From contig JAGVYR010000033.1 of assembly GCA_018303185.1 (NCBI GenBank), positions 1-54,447 of the forward strand: a stretch of DNA of 54,447 bases, read 5' to 3'. Positions 1 through 8,423 of the stretch are shown in pieces (within the stretch, counting starts at the first letter, position 1; each line of letters opens with the position of its first letter). The translations under genes and the position numbers were made by a program. Under the pieces are notes generated by a model. That model had not been told where the DNA came from, did no database searches, and worked only from the letters and a program-made list of their open reading frames with translations. The DNA comes from Candidatus Woesearchaeota archaeon (GTDB taxonomy: Archaea > Nanobdellota > Nanobdellia > Woesearchaeales > GW2011-AR4).

Positions 1-1
1 C

Positions 2-124
2 ACAAAGGGAGAAAACCATGTTGGAATGTTCAACTTAACGCCTGTGCTTTATGTCCTGGAGATGGGCAATATAACTTCTGTCAACATAACCAATGCTGTT
101 GAGGCAATGATTGGGCTGGCTTAA
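2..124 (+). CDS. 3' end of an upstream gene, partial
   Basis: An open frame enters from the left edge and ends at a TAA whose last base is the first base of the next start codon (TAATG). The visible 40 residues end in ITNAVEAMIGLA and contain two N-x-T sequons (NLT, NIT), as in the exported proteins that follow. The overlap implies co-transcription with the subtilase-hydrolase gene. No family can be named from this fragment; a small exported or pilin-like protein is possible but not shown. Confidence 0.6.
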   Translation, partial: TKGENHVGMFNLTPVLYVLEMGNITSVNITNAVEAMIGLA

Positions 125-3100
125 TGGGGTGGGAAGAAAGCTTCAATAAAATGCCAGAGAAAGGGCAGATAGGGACTGCGGCTTTCCTAGTTTTAGTAGG
201 CTCTATCGCCCTAGTTGCTGCTTTCAATCTTACAAACGAATCCGCTGCAAACGAGTCATTAAATCCGTATTTAGTTTTTAATAATACATATGTGATTTCT
301 ACAACAGATAATACATCAAATTCTACTGCATCAAATGTCTTAATAAATTTCTCAGGCATTATAGAAAACTTTACTTTTCAAAACCTCAATGATACAACCC
401 CTATTAACTTAACTACAAACCAAAGCAAGCCTGCTGCCAATGCAAAACTAAATAAAATCAACATAACAGAAGCCCTGAAAATGAACAAAGGCAAGGTAAA
501 CAAGATAACGGAGGATTTTCTCTCTAAAGCTTTCTTAAACGACACTGGAAAGTTCCTGATTAAGTTTAAATCTGGAGTGGATGCAGGTAAGCTGGAAAAC
601 GTCTCGATAAGCAAGTCTGTAAACCTTTTTGATGCTGCCATTGTAGATGGAAAGGCAAAGGATATAGCTTCCCTGCTTTCCGATTCAGAAATTGAGTATA
701 TTGAGATAGATCAAAAAGTAACAATAATAGGAGATGGAATTCCCTATAATATCAATAAAGTTAAGGCTCCTTTGGCATGGAATTTAAGCAATGGAACTGG
801 AGTTAAGGTTGCTGTGCTTGATACAGGAATTGGGCATCATTCGGACCTTAACGTTGCAGGCGGAGTTTCCTTTTTGGACAACAATTATTGGGATTCAAAC
901 GGGCACGGCACTGAAGTGGCTGGAGTTATTGCTGCTACGTTAAATAATGATGGAATAGTGGGCGTTTCCCCTGCTGTTTCTCTTTATTCTGTCAAGATAA
1001 TGCAGTATTCCACAGGCGACCTGAGCAATGCTATCGCTGGAGTTGAATGGTCAATTGAGAACAACATGAGCATAATCTCTATGTCTTTCGGCATTGAGAG
1101 CTATTCCCAGATATTTAAGGATGTTTTGCAGGAAGCTTATGATGATGGAATAATATTGGTGGCTGCTTCTGGCAATGAAGGAACAGACACAATATTGTAT
1201 CCTGCCGCTTATTCTTCTGTCATAGCAGTTGGGGCAACAACAGCAAATGATGAGCTGGCTTACTTTTCATCATACGGCTTTGAGCAGGAGCTTGTTGCGC
1301 CAGGAGTTGACATAAATACAACCACCTTAAGGGACGGCTACGGCACTGCTTCCGGCACTTCTTTGGCTGCTCCCCATGTAACCGGAGTAGCTGCATTGAT
1401 TAAATCTTTTAACGATACTTTGACAAACACTGAAATAAGAAATAAATTAAGGAATGATGCTATGGATTTGGGCGATGCGGGAAAGGACGATTATTTCGGA
1501 TACGGGCTTGTTCAGGTAAATTTACAAAGCAATAACTTTTCATATATTAATGATTCATATTACTATGAAATCTTTGATATCACCGATTATGGATTTGAAA
1601 ATGAAAGCTACTGGTTCTGGCTGGAAGGGAATGGGAGTGTTGATGATGTTGATTTCGAGGAAGGGTATTATTTAATCAATATAACTTTTCAGAATGGTAA
1701 AAATTACTTAAAACACTACAATGTTACAAAAAACGGGAAAACTTTTTTGATGGAACAAATAATATTTTTACATGATGACGACTATAGCCAATACGGTTCC
1801 AGTAATGATGGGATATTATGGAAAGATGGAATTTACAGAGTTAAATTAGATAGCGAAGTGCTTGGTGCTGATGCAGATTGCTATGATACTGACTCTGATT
1901 GGACTGATATGGAGTATTGTCTTGCAGGAACGTCTGGAGATATGGATGCGTGTGATAACCTCCAATCAGAAATTAACTGTAATACGTTCACTGATTGCGA
2001 ATACCCCGTTATCATTGGAATATACCATCCTATCTTGAATACAGGAACCATTTCTACTTATAATGTTAGAGAAGAAGTTAGTGCGTATTGCGGGACATTA
2101 AATGAAACCAATAGGGGAGATGTAACAAGAACTGTATATATTATAGATAAAATTAGGGCAAATTGCCTAAACCTTACTCATTATAATGTTGAAGGGCATT
2201 ACGGAAGCAACAACTGGGTTAATGTAGAAACACTTGAATGCACAGGTACTGCAGATCTTTGCAGTAATGATATGGTAAACTACACTACCCCTAGTTCAAC
2301 AGTAGATCCATGCGTTATCATGAATTCGTGCAGCGGCAACGTCCAAGTAATAACCCAGGACTCTAAAGGTGAACTTCTTAATAATCTTCTTGTGACGAGG
2401 GAATCTGTCTCGAATCAGACGACATCTGACGGCTTCATCAACTATAACATGACCAGAACCTGTGGCCAAGACATAGACTTTGACGTTTACTGTTCTGACA
2501 ACACGACCTACTGCGGTTCCAAGTCCGCTTCCATGGACTTTAACGGAGATTTTGACAGCTTGGTGTTTGATTGCTCCGTATGCTCAGGCGCGCCTGATTT
2601 GGCAATTGATTTAGGCTCCATAAATGCAAACCAAAAATCCGGGAATGTATATACAATAAAAGTCAACATCACAATAGACGGAAGCTTTGCATTGAGTGAT
2701 GTAAATGTTACAGTAAAAGGTCAGAATAAGGACACTGGATTGATAGAAAGGGAGAACAGCACCTTAATCAGCATTGCCTCTTCTGATAGGAGCAAATTGG
2801 CCAGTATAAATTTTGACATTTCAAATATCAATTACTTGAACATATATGTGGATACTAAAAACAAGGCAAAAGACCCAAGAGACAATAATTATGTGCTGTA
2901 TCCCTTCATCAAGAGGAAAATTGCTGCATATCTGGATATAAATACTGGAGTTACTGCTGCGAACACGGCAATAAGGAACTACCTTAAGGCTTTTGTAGAT
3001 GAGAAAAGCACGCAAGGCCAGGCTACAGTGACAATTTCTGTAGGCAAGAAGAGCCAGTTTGCTAATGTTAACACCTATCAAAATTTCTATACATTAGAGA

Positions 3101-4458
3101 ATTACGGTTGGGGTATTGGGACTGCCAATTCTGTTTTATACAACAAGAAATCATTGAGTTTTAGGCCTTATACCGGTTTAGTGGGAGGATTTAGCGATGG
3201 CAGTAATTTCTACATCTTCGCCTACGGAAAGGACATTGAGGGAGACATAGCCACTTTAAAGAAGCTAATAAGCCAATCAAATATATTCTTTTCTGAGGGT
3301 ATAGTGAACCAAGAGCGCTTAGAGATAATTGATGATTTCGATACTATTGGGATAAAAGTAATGGATATAATGCATAATCCGGAGAATCATCAGTATTATA
3401 GGCAGAACAATGCCAAGTTTGCCGATGTCATTACCAAGATATTGAACGATAATAATTTTGAGATTGCTATTAAAACTGTGATGAGCAATACCTCTAATAC
3501 GCAAAATTCTACCTTAAGGCTAAAGAACCTGAATTCAGACTTATCGGACGATTACAGAGATACAATAATTAACACCAGCAAGCCGGTAGTTCTATCGGGT
3601 GGAATATTCAGCAATCTTTTTACGTTTGAAAATGGTTTAGGTGGAGAACTGGCCAATGAAGGCTACGATGTATGGACTATAGAGCTTACAGGAGGTCCTC
3701 AGATTGAATGCGACAACTGCTACGATTATACATACGATGATTTGGTAAATGGCTTCTGGCCTACCTTAGTGAGCGGAGTTTTGGAATATTCCGGGAAAAA
3801 TAAAATTGACTATATTGGACATTCTAACGGATGTAGGGTAGCTCTGTCCTCGTTGAATGAGTATTCCAACGGAAAAGGGGATGTCGGGTTTGCCTTTGAC
3901 ACCCAAACTGGAAAGTTTGATACATTGATGGACCTTCCAGCCAATCCTGTGGACAAGTTTTTTGGGATTGGGTGTCCAGTTACTTTAAGTGCTAACTCTC
4001 AAACTAAAGAGAATATTGAGAACCTTAAAAATGGGATACCAAGAGGGAGGCTAGCAATAGCAAGCTTAAATTCATCATCTGCTAAACATATTACCAAAAG
4101 AGATTTTGTAAAAGCTTTGTCATTTGTAGGGAAGATACCTGTGATTAACTATCTCTTTGATGATAATAATAAAATCGCATTGAATTTAATGAATTTTTAT
4201 GTTGAACAATACCTAGCAAATAATTATACCAGCCCTTTTAATTTAAGTTTAAACGAAGCACATTTGTATATGGGGGATGAAGTACCTATAACTCACATTA
4301 ATACCGATAATGATGGTGCAGTCCCTATTCAAGACATATACATCTTAAATCAATCAATAAGCTCCCCATTTAAAACAGCCAATATATACCATGAAACCCA
4401 CTCAGGCATTCTTGAAAATAATAAAATGAAGGAGGATATTGAAAAGAAACTAAAATGA
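124..4458 (+). CDS. Secreted subtilase fused to a C-terminal alpha/beta-hydrolase (1444 aa)
   Basis: Probably a surface or exported precursor. Residues 8-35 are an EKGQIG segment followed by a hydrophobic stretch, resembling a class III (pilin-type) signal. Residues about 143-205 resemble an inhibitor I9 propeptide. The subtilase has Asp233 (VLDTGIG), His261 (NGHGT), oxyanion Asn351 (SGNEG) and Ser413 (GTSLAAPH), so it should be active and could process the protein itself. A cysteine-rich part (about 600-860) and a CARDB-like beta domain (about 822-910) follow. From about 1037 there is a pre-domain and an alpha/beta-hydrolase with GHSNG (Ser1234), a likely Asp in NDGAVP and a late His (HETHSG). 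The hydrolase half is repeated in the two downstream cassettes. Domain calls rest on motifs; the link to competition or attachment is inference. Confidence 0.9.
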   Translation: MGWEESFNKMPEKGQIGTAAFLVLVGSIALVAAFNLTNESAANESLNPYLVFNNTYVISTTDNTSNSTASNVLINFSGIIENFTFQNLNDTTPINLTTNQSKPAANAKLNKINITEALKMNKGKVNKITEDFLSKAFLNDTGKFLIKFKSGVDAGKLENVSISKSVNLFDAAIVDGKAKDIASLLSDSEIEYIEIDQKVTIIGDGIPYNINKVKAPLAWNLSNGTGVKVAVLDTGIGHHSDLNVAGGVSFLDNNYWDSNGHGTEVAGVIAATLNNDGIVGVSPAVSLYSVKIMQYSTGDLSNAIAGVEWSIENNMSIISMSFGIESYSQIFKDVLQEAYDDGIILVAASGNEGTDTILYPAAYSSVIAVGATTANDELAYFSSYGFEQELVAPGVDINTTTLRDGYGTASGTSLAAPHVTGVAALIKSFNDTLTNTEIRNKLRNDAMDLGDAGKDDYFGYGLVQVNLQSNNFSYINDSYYYEIFDITDYGFENESYWFWLEGNGSVDDVDFEEGYYLINITFQNGKNYLKHYNVTKNGKTFLMEQIIFLHDDDYSQYGSSNDGILWKDGIYRVKLDSEVLGADADCYDTDSDWTDMEYCLAGTSGDMDACDNLQSEINCNTFTDCEYPVIIGIYHPILNTGTISTYNVREEVSAYCGTLNETNRGDVTRTVYIIDKIRANCLNLTHYNVEGHYGSNNWVNVETLECTGTADLCSNDMVNYTTPSSTVDPCVIMNSCSGNVQVITQDSKGELLNNLLVTRESVSNQTTSDGFINYNMTRTCGQDIDFDVYCSDNTTYCGSKSASMDFNGDFDSLVFDCSVCSGAPDLAIDLGSINANQKSGNVYTIKVNITIDGSFALSDVNVTVKGQNKDTGLIERENSTLISIASSDRSKLASINFDISNINYLNIYVDTKNKAKDPRDNNYVLYPFIKRKIAAYLDINTGVTAANTAIRNYLKAFVDEKSTQGQATVTISVGKKSQFANVNTYQNFYTLENYGWGIGTANSVLYNKKSLSFRPYTGLVGGFSDGSNFYIFAYGKDIEGDIATLKKLISQSNIFFSEGIVNQERLEIIDDFDTIGIKVMDIMHNPENHQYYRQNNAKFADVITKILNDNNFEIAIKTVMSNTSNTQNSTLRLKNLNSDLSDDYRDTIINTSKPVVLSGGIFSNLFTFENGLGGELANEGYDVWTIELTGGPQIECDNCYDYTYDDLVNGFWPTLVSGVLEYSGKNKIDYIGHSNGCRVALSSLNEYSNGKGDVGFAFDTQTGKFDTLMDLPANPVDKFFGIGCPVTLSANSQTKENIENLKNGIPRGRLAIASLNSSSAKHITKRDFVKALSFVGKIPVINYLFDDNNKIALNLMNFYVEQYLANNYTSPFNLSLNEAHLYMGDEVPITHINTDNDGAVPIQDIYILNQSISSPFKTANIYHETHSGILENNKMKEDIEKKLK

Positions 4459-4874
4459 AAATCGATTTAAAAAACGTAGCTAAATTAAACGTTATTTATA
4501 TTTTAATTGAATTTTTTATATTTCTTTTTGCAGCCTTAGGATTTTTCAGTTTTTTCGTTAGAAAATGTAGTGGTTTAGATTTTGGATGCGAATATGAAAC
4601 AATATTTTACATTCAAGGAGTTGTCAATCTATCATTTGTAATATACGCAAGACAAAAATTTAAGCAACAATCATTTGCAGATAGAGTTAGTAATCTCTTT
4701 TTAGCTAGTATAATACCGATTAGCATAATTAACTTTATGATTTATGAATTTACATACTCTAAACTTAGGATATTTACCTTACTAATTGTTAATATGCTAA
4801 TCATTCTATTATTGGTGATTTTGTCATTAAGAATTCATTTTAAAAAGAAATTTCGAGGGAAAAATGATAGATGA
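4455..4874 (+). CDS. Small multi-spanning membrane protein, partner of cassette 1 (139 aa)
   Basis: No family recognised. About four hydrophobic segments (near residues 12-35, 52-66, 80-100 and 106-125) are joined by short basic loops. It starts inside the end of the subtilase-hydrolase gene (ATGA overlap) and overlaps the next hydrolase gene, so it is translationally coupled on both sides. It has no visible resemblance to the other two small membrane proteins of the locus, although all sit directly behind a hydrolase domain. An immunity or export-partner role is inferred only from this position. Its base composition is more AT-rich than the enzyme genes. Confidence 0.75.
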   Translation: MKIDLKNVAKLNVIYILIEFFIFLFAALGFFSFFVRKCSGLDFGCEYETIFYIQGVVNLSFVIYARQKFKQQSFADRVSNLFLASIIPISIINFMIYEFTYSKLRIFTLLIVNMLIILLLVILSLRIHFKKKFRGKNDR

Positions 4875-6168
4875 CTGCTACGACTCCACTTGTTATAGCT
4901 TGGTAAACCAGTGCTGGTGTGCATTGATTGTAATGGTTGCAGAATGCCAACATAGAAACCAGTCAAACATCTTCCTTTCTGAAAGCATTGTGAATCAGGA
5001 AAGGCTAGAGATAATTGACGATTTTGACACTACAGGCATTAAAGTAATGGATATAATGCACAATCCTGAGAATCATCAGTATTATAGGCAGAACAATGCC
5101 AAGTTTGCCGACGTCATTACCAAGATATTGAACAATAATAATTTTGAGATTGCTATTAAAACTGTAAAAACGACAAATGACAACACTACTCTGAGGATGA
5201 AGCATGTTAACAGCGATTTCTCAGTGAATTATACCGATGCTGTTGGCAGCAGCAGCAAGCCTGTTGTGCTGGCAAGAGGCTTGTGGAGCAACCTCCTTAC
5301 TTGGTTGGATTTCGGCCAGGAACTGGCATTTGACCAAGAAAATGCAAGGGATGTGTGGCTTATCGAGATTACCGGAGGCCCCACTATTGACGGAGATTGC
5401 CAGCCAAATGGAAAGTATGCTTGCCCTAACTATGGATACGAAGATTTAACTGATTATTACTGGCCTGCGCTCATAACTGGCGTTCAGAATTACTCTGGAC
5501 AGAAAACTCTTGATTACGTTGGATTCTCAAATGGGTGCAGAGTAGGTCTAGATGCCCTTAAGAACTGGTCTGCTTCTGGGAAAAGTAATGCAGGATATGT
5601 GTTTGATTCAACAACTGGAAGCTATATCTTGTCTGACTTATCCACTCAGCCAGTTGACAGGTTTATCGGTGTTGGATGCCCTGGAGCTTTTGAGGGTGAA
5701 TCGGCGTTTAGCGAAAATTTTGGTCAACATGGGCAGGATGTGTTAGATTTCTTTGCAAGAAATGGAGCAGAGCATGTAACTGGAAGAGATATTGGGTTAA
5801 GGTTACAAGAAGAATGCGGATTTTTCGATATAAAATGTCAGATTGCAGCTACTAGTTTACAAGAAGTGGGAGAGAATAGAATTTCTAGAAATCTTGGGTC
5901 AGATTACTTAAATTTTATTACTAGCGCAGCAGACCAACAACCGGGATTAAACTTACAAATCCCAAGATTATTAATAATTTATGGAGAACATCCTTCTGGA
6001 TTAGAACAATTAAGCGATGGTGTCGTAACAGCAGAAGATGCGTTTGCAATATTAGCTGCTGTTAATGGCACCAGTGAAGGCATTTTAAGAGTTAATGGCG
6101 TAGACCACTCTCAATTACCGGACAACGGAAACACGAAATTTTTGATAAGGAGGAATTTAAATGACTGA
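4864..6168 (+). CDS. Orphan hydrolase cassette 2 (434 aa)
   Basis: A stand-alone copy of the C-terminal hydrolase of the 1444-residue protein, without subtilase or an obvious signal peptide. Residues about 35-100 are nearly identical to the precursor; bases 5041-5165 match 3355-3479 with four differences in 125. The nucleophile motif is GFSNG (Ser222); a candidate Asp lies in LSDGVV and a candidate His in VDHSQ. After the conserved VDRF-IGVGCPG segment the last third is unlike the other copies. The first 20 residues look like a scrap of a hydrolase domain (DCYDSTCYSLVN against DNCYDYTYDDLVN in the precursor), so the 5' end is probably a recombination product and the start is uncertain. It overlaps the genes on both sides. 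Confidence 0.8.
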   Translation: MIDDCYDSTCYSLVNQCWCALIVMVAECQHRNQSNIFLSESIVNQERLEIIDDFDTTGIKVMDIMHNPENHQYYRQNNAKFADVITKILNNNNFEIAIKTVKTTNDNTTLRMKHVNSDFSVNYTDAVGSSSKPVVLARGLWSNLLTWLDFGQELAFDQENARDVWLIEITGGPTIDGDCQPNGKYACPNYGYEDLTDYYWPALITGVQNYSGQKTLDYVGFSNGCRVGLDALKNWSASGKSNAGYVFDSTTGSYILSDLSTQPVDRFIGVGCPGAFEGESAFSENFGQHGQDVLDFFARNGAEHVTGRDIGLRLQEECGFFDIKCQIAATSLQEVGENRISRNLGSDYLNFITSAADQQPGLNLQIPRLLIIYGEHPSGLEQLSDGVVTAEDAFAILAAVNGTSEGILRVNGVDHSQLPDNGNTKFLIRRNLND

Positions 6169-6484
6169 AGAAAAACTACGTCTAAAAAACAAGAGGATAA
6201 AATACTGTATTATTGGGATTATTTTTGGTATTTTTGGTGCTATTTATGGATTTTTATCCTATAAGTACAATATTGGGGAATCGTTAAGTGGGATTTTATT
6301 CGTGCTACCTTACAAATTCTATCTTAAGGTATACCCTATCCTAAATTTATGCCCTTATGATACAACATCTTTGTGTGCTTGGTTTGGCTTGTCGCTAGTT
6401 GTATTTACCGCTCCCATATATTACGGAGCATTGGGGTATTTAATCGGCTATATAGTCGAAAAAATGTCAAAGAACAAAAAATGA
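6161..6484 (+). CDS. Small membrane protein, partner of cassette 2 (107 aa)
   Basis: No family recognised. A basic N-terminus is followed by about three hydrophobic segments (near residues 14-34, 40-52 and 72-98) and a basic tail, with two cysteines near the middle. The start overlaps the last codons of hydrolase cassette 2 and is preceded by an AAGGAGG ribosome binding site in the end of that gene. The stop overlaps the start of hydrolase cassette 3 (ATGA). The hydrolase-then-membrane-protein order repeats that of cassettes 1 and 3. Any immunity function is an inference from arrangement. Confidence 0.72.
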   Translation: MTEEKLRLKNKRIKYCIIGIIFGIFGAIYGFLSYKYNIGESLSGILFVLPYKFYLKVYPILNLCPYDTTSLCAWFGLSLVVFTAPIYYGALGYLIGYIVEKMSKNKK

Positions 6485-7839
6485 TTGAACTTCAAGAACA
6501 AGAAATTATTGGAATAGAAGCTTTCAGCTGGATAGATAGAATTGGAAACCCTGCCAGTGACATAGATGGCGATATAGCATCAGTAAAGAAGCTTGTATCT
6601 GCCAAAGACCTGTTCTTCAACCGCGATTTGCTTACGCAGGAAAGGACAACGGTTATTGATGATTTGGACTTGACAGGGATTGGGGTTGCCGACTTGTTAA
6701 GGAGCCCTTCAAACTTTCCTTATTATTCTGACAGGACATCTGATAGGTTCGCTACAGTAGTGGAAAGAATACTGAATAATAACAACTTCGAGATTGCCGT
6801 TAGGACAGTAAAAACCACAGATGGCACCTCTTACGGGCAAAATACAACTTTGAGATTGAAGAACGTGAATTCTGACCTAAGCAATAATTACAAGGATGTG
6901 CTGGTGAATGGCTCCAAGCCTGTTGTCATGTCTGGAGGCATATTCTCAACCTTAACCGCATGGGAAAACGGAAACTCCAGAAATGGGTTAGCTAACGACT
7001 TGGTGAATGATGGCCATGACGTGTGGGAAATAGAGATGAACGGCGGGACTAACACGGAATGTGATACGTGCCCTGATTATACATATCAAGACCAAGTGGA
7101 TTACTTCTGGCCTGCTTTAATAGCGGGAGTGATGAATTATTCCGGCAAGAATAAGATTAATTACATAGGACACTCTAACGGGTGCAGGGTTGCTTTATCT
7201 TCACTGAATTCGTATTCTCATGGGAAAAATAATACAGGTTACACTTTCAATTCAGAAACAGGAGAATACGATATAAGTGTTGACTTGCCAAATCTGCCTG
7301 TTGATAAGTTCTTTGGAGTGGCTTGTCCTGGGGTTTTGAATGATGATACTTCTTTTACTTCATCCACAAGGGTCAATGTAATCCCTATTATAGGTCCAAA
7401 GCTGGGCTATTTTACTATGGATTTAATATCTGATCCACATGTTAAAATGAGGGATTTTACAATAAGGGCCTTGCCCTTCTTATTGAATCGTGGTGAAATT
7501 AGTTTAGGTAATTCACTCCTAACTATTGGAACTTTAATAGAACCGAGTGAAATATCAAGAAATCTATTGGACTACTATGTCAACCTATCAGTTCAAGATT
7601 CGTCAACGTTTGTCGTTTCGAGTGTTGATGTAGGAAAAATTGAGTTATTTAATGGTAAGCCATCGGATTTTATTGTTCCTTTTGAAGATCAACAATCAAT
7701 ATTAGATGGGTTAACCATATCTGAAAAGAGCGGTACCTCTATCAGTACTGGATTGTTTCCAATTCCTCTGATAAATGATCACGCTTCTATGAAGGATAAT
7801 AGCAAAGTCAAAACAAATATTAGGGAGGAACTAAAATGA
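6481..7839 (+). CDS. Orphan hydrolase cassette 3 (452 aa)
   Basis: Third copy of the secreted hydrolase domain, again without subtilase or clear export signal. The ATG at 6481 is chosen because it overlaps the stop of the previous gene (ATGA); a longer frame from 6373 would run through that gene. Homology to the precursor begins at DIDGDIASVKKL (about residue 28). The nucleophile motif GHSNG gives Ser232, and PSDFIVP and NDHASM are candidate Asp and His positions. It is less similar to the precursor than cassette 2 is, and its last 150 residues are different, with only scattered common positions such as the hydroxylated RDF segment. All catalytic positions appear kept, so it is not a simple dead copy. 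Confidence 0.8.
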   Translation: MIELQEQEIIGIEAFSWIDRIGNPASDIDGDIASVKKLVSAKDLFFNRDLLTQERTTVIDDLDLTGIGVADLLRSPSNFPYYSDRTSDRFATVVERILNNNNFEIAVRTVKTTDGTSYGQNTTLRLKNVNSDLSNNYKDVLVNGSKPVVMSGGIFSTLTAWENGNSRNGLANDLVNDGHDVWEIEMNGGTNTECDTCPDYTYQDQVDYFWPALIAGVMNYSGKNKINYIGHSNGCRVALSSLNSYSHGKNNTGYTFNSETGEYDISVDLPNLPVDKFFGVACPGVLNDDTSFTSSTRVNVIPIIGPKLGYFTMDLISDPHVKMRDFTIRALPFLLNRGEISLGNSLLTIGTLIEPSEISRNLLDYYVNLSVQDSSTFVVSSVDVGKIELFNGKPSDFIVPFEDQQSILDGLTISEKSGTSISTGLFPIPLINDHASMKDNSKVKTNIREELK

Positions 7840-8345
7840 AATCCGATGTCTTAGACAATCTGGAAAAACCAATCTACGCATCGTTTTTTATTGCATTTGC
7901 AATGACTTTTTTATTTTACACTGTTTACATAATTGGAGGAGTATTCTATAAGATCATTCCTTTCTCTTTAGTATCTTATGTAGTGATGATAATTGTCTGT
8001 AATTATATCTTGCAAAAAATATCGACAAGAAATGATATGCTAAGTAAGAGCATAGCAATCTCGTCATTAATAATCCCGTTATTCTCTATTTTATTGCTCG
8101 TGTTGGGTAAATTTGTAGGGTCGTTTAATCAAGAGACGCAGTTTATCACTCTTGAAATTGGTGGACCATTAGTTATTGTTGTGGCTTCTTTTCTATCTGC
8201 AATTTTAGAATTTAGGAACTCTAAAAGCAAAATAAGTTTTATCGCAATTCTAGCTAAAACATTCCTGTTTTATCTTATTGTATCAATTTTAGTTGTAATT
8301 GTATCTATAATTCCAATTGTATTTTTAAATCCAATAATAGGTTAA
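7836..8345 (+). CDS. Small membrane protein, partner of cassette 3 (169 aa)
   Basis: No family recognised. About five hydrophobic segments (near residues 14-34, 40-60, 70-95, 108-126 and 137-165) and almost no soluble domain. It starts within the stop of hydrolase cassette 3 (ATGA), with a GGGAGG ribosome binding site about ten bases upstream. It completes the third hydrolase/membrane-protein pair and is not visibly related to the other two partners. Directly behind it lies a scrap of another hydrolase copy. Confidence 0.75.
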   Translation: MKSDVLDNLEKPIYASFFIAFAMTFLFYTVYIIGGVFYKIIPFSLVSYVVMIIVCNYILQKISTRNDMLSKSIAISSLIIPLFSILLLVLGKFVGSFNQETQFITLEIGGPLVIVVASFLSAILEFRNSKSKISFIAILAKTFLFYLIVSILVVIVSIIPIVFLNPIIG

Positions 8346-8348
8346 AAT

Positions 8349-8423
8349 ATGGAAAACGGAAACTCAGGGAACGGCCTTGCAAATGACCTATTATATGACG
8401 GCCATGAGCAGGAGATTAAATGA
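8349..8423 (+). pseudogene. Remnant of a fourth hydrolase cassette (24 codons)
   Basis: A short frame encodes MENGNSGNGLANDLLYDGHE and then EIK before a stop. It matches the WENGNSRNGLANDLVNDGHDVWEIE segment of cassette 3 (bases about 6961-7029), at DNA level as well. Only this piece survives: no upstream pre-domain and no GHSNG. Its stop overlaps the start of the next gene (ATGA), and its GGAGA lies where a ribosome binding site for that gene is expected, so the scrap may have been kept as a translational coupler. Confidence 0.75.

Noticed and set aside
4864-8345. Cassettes as one gene broken by sequencing frameshifts
   Set aside because: Each cassette repeats the same domain, has its own start with overlap, and is followed by a full membrane protein; frameshifts would not create duplicated domains.
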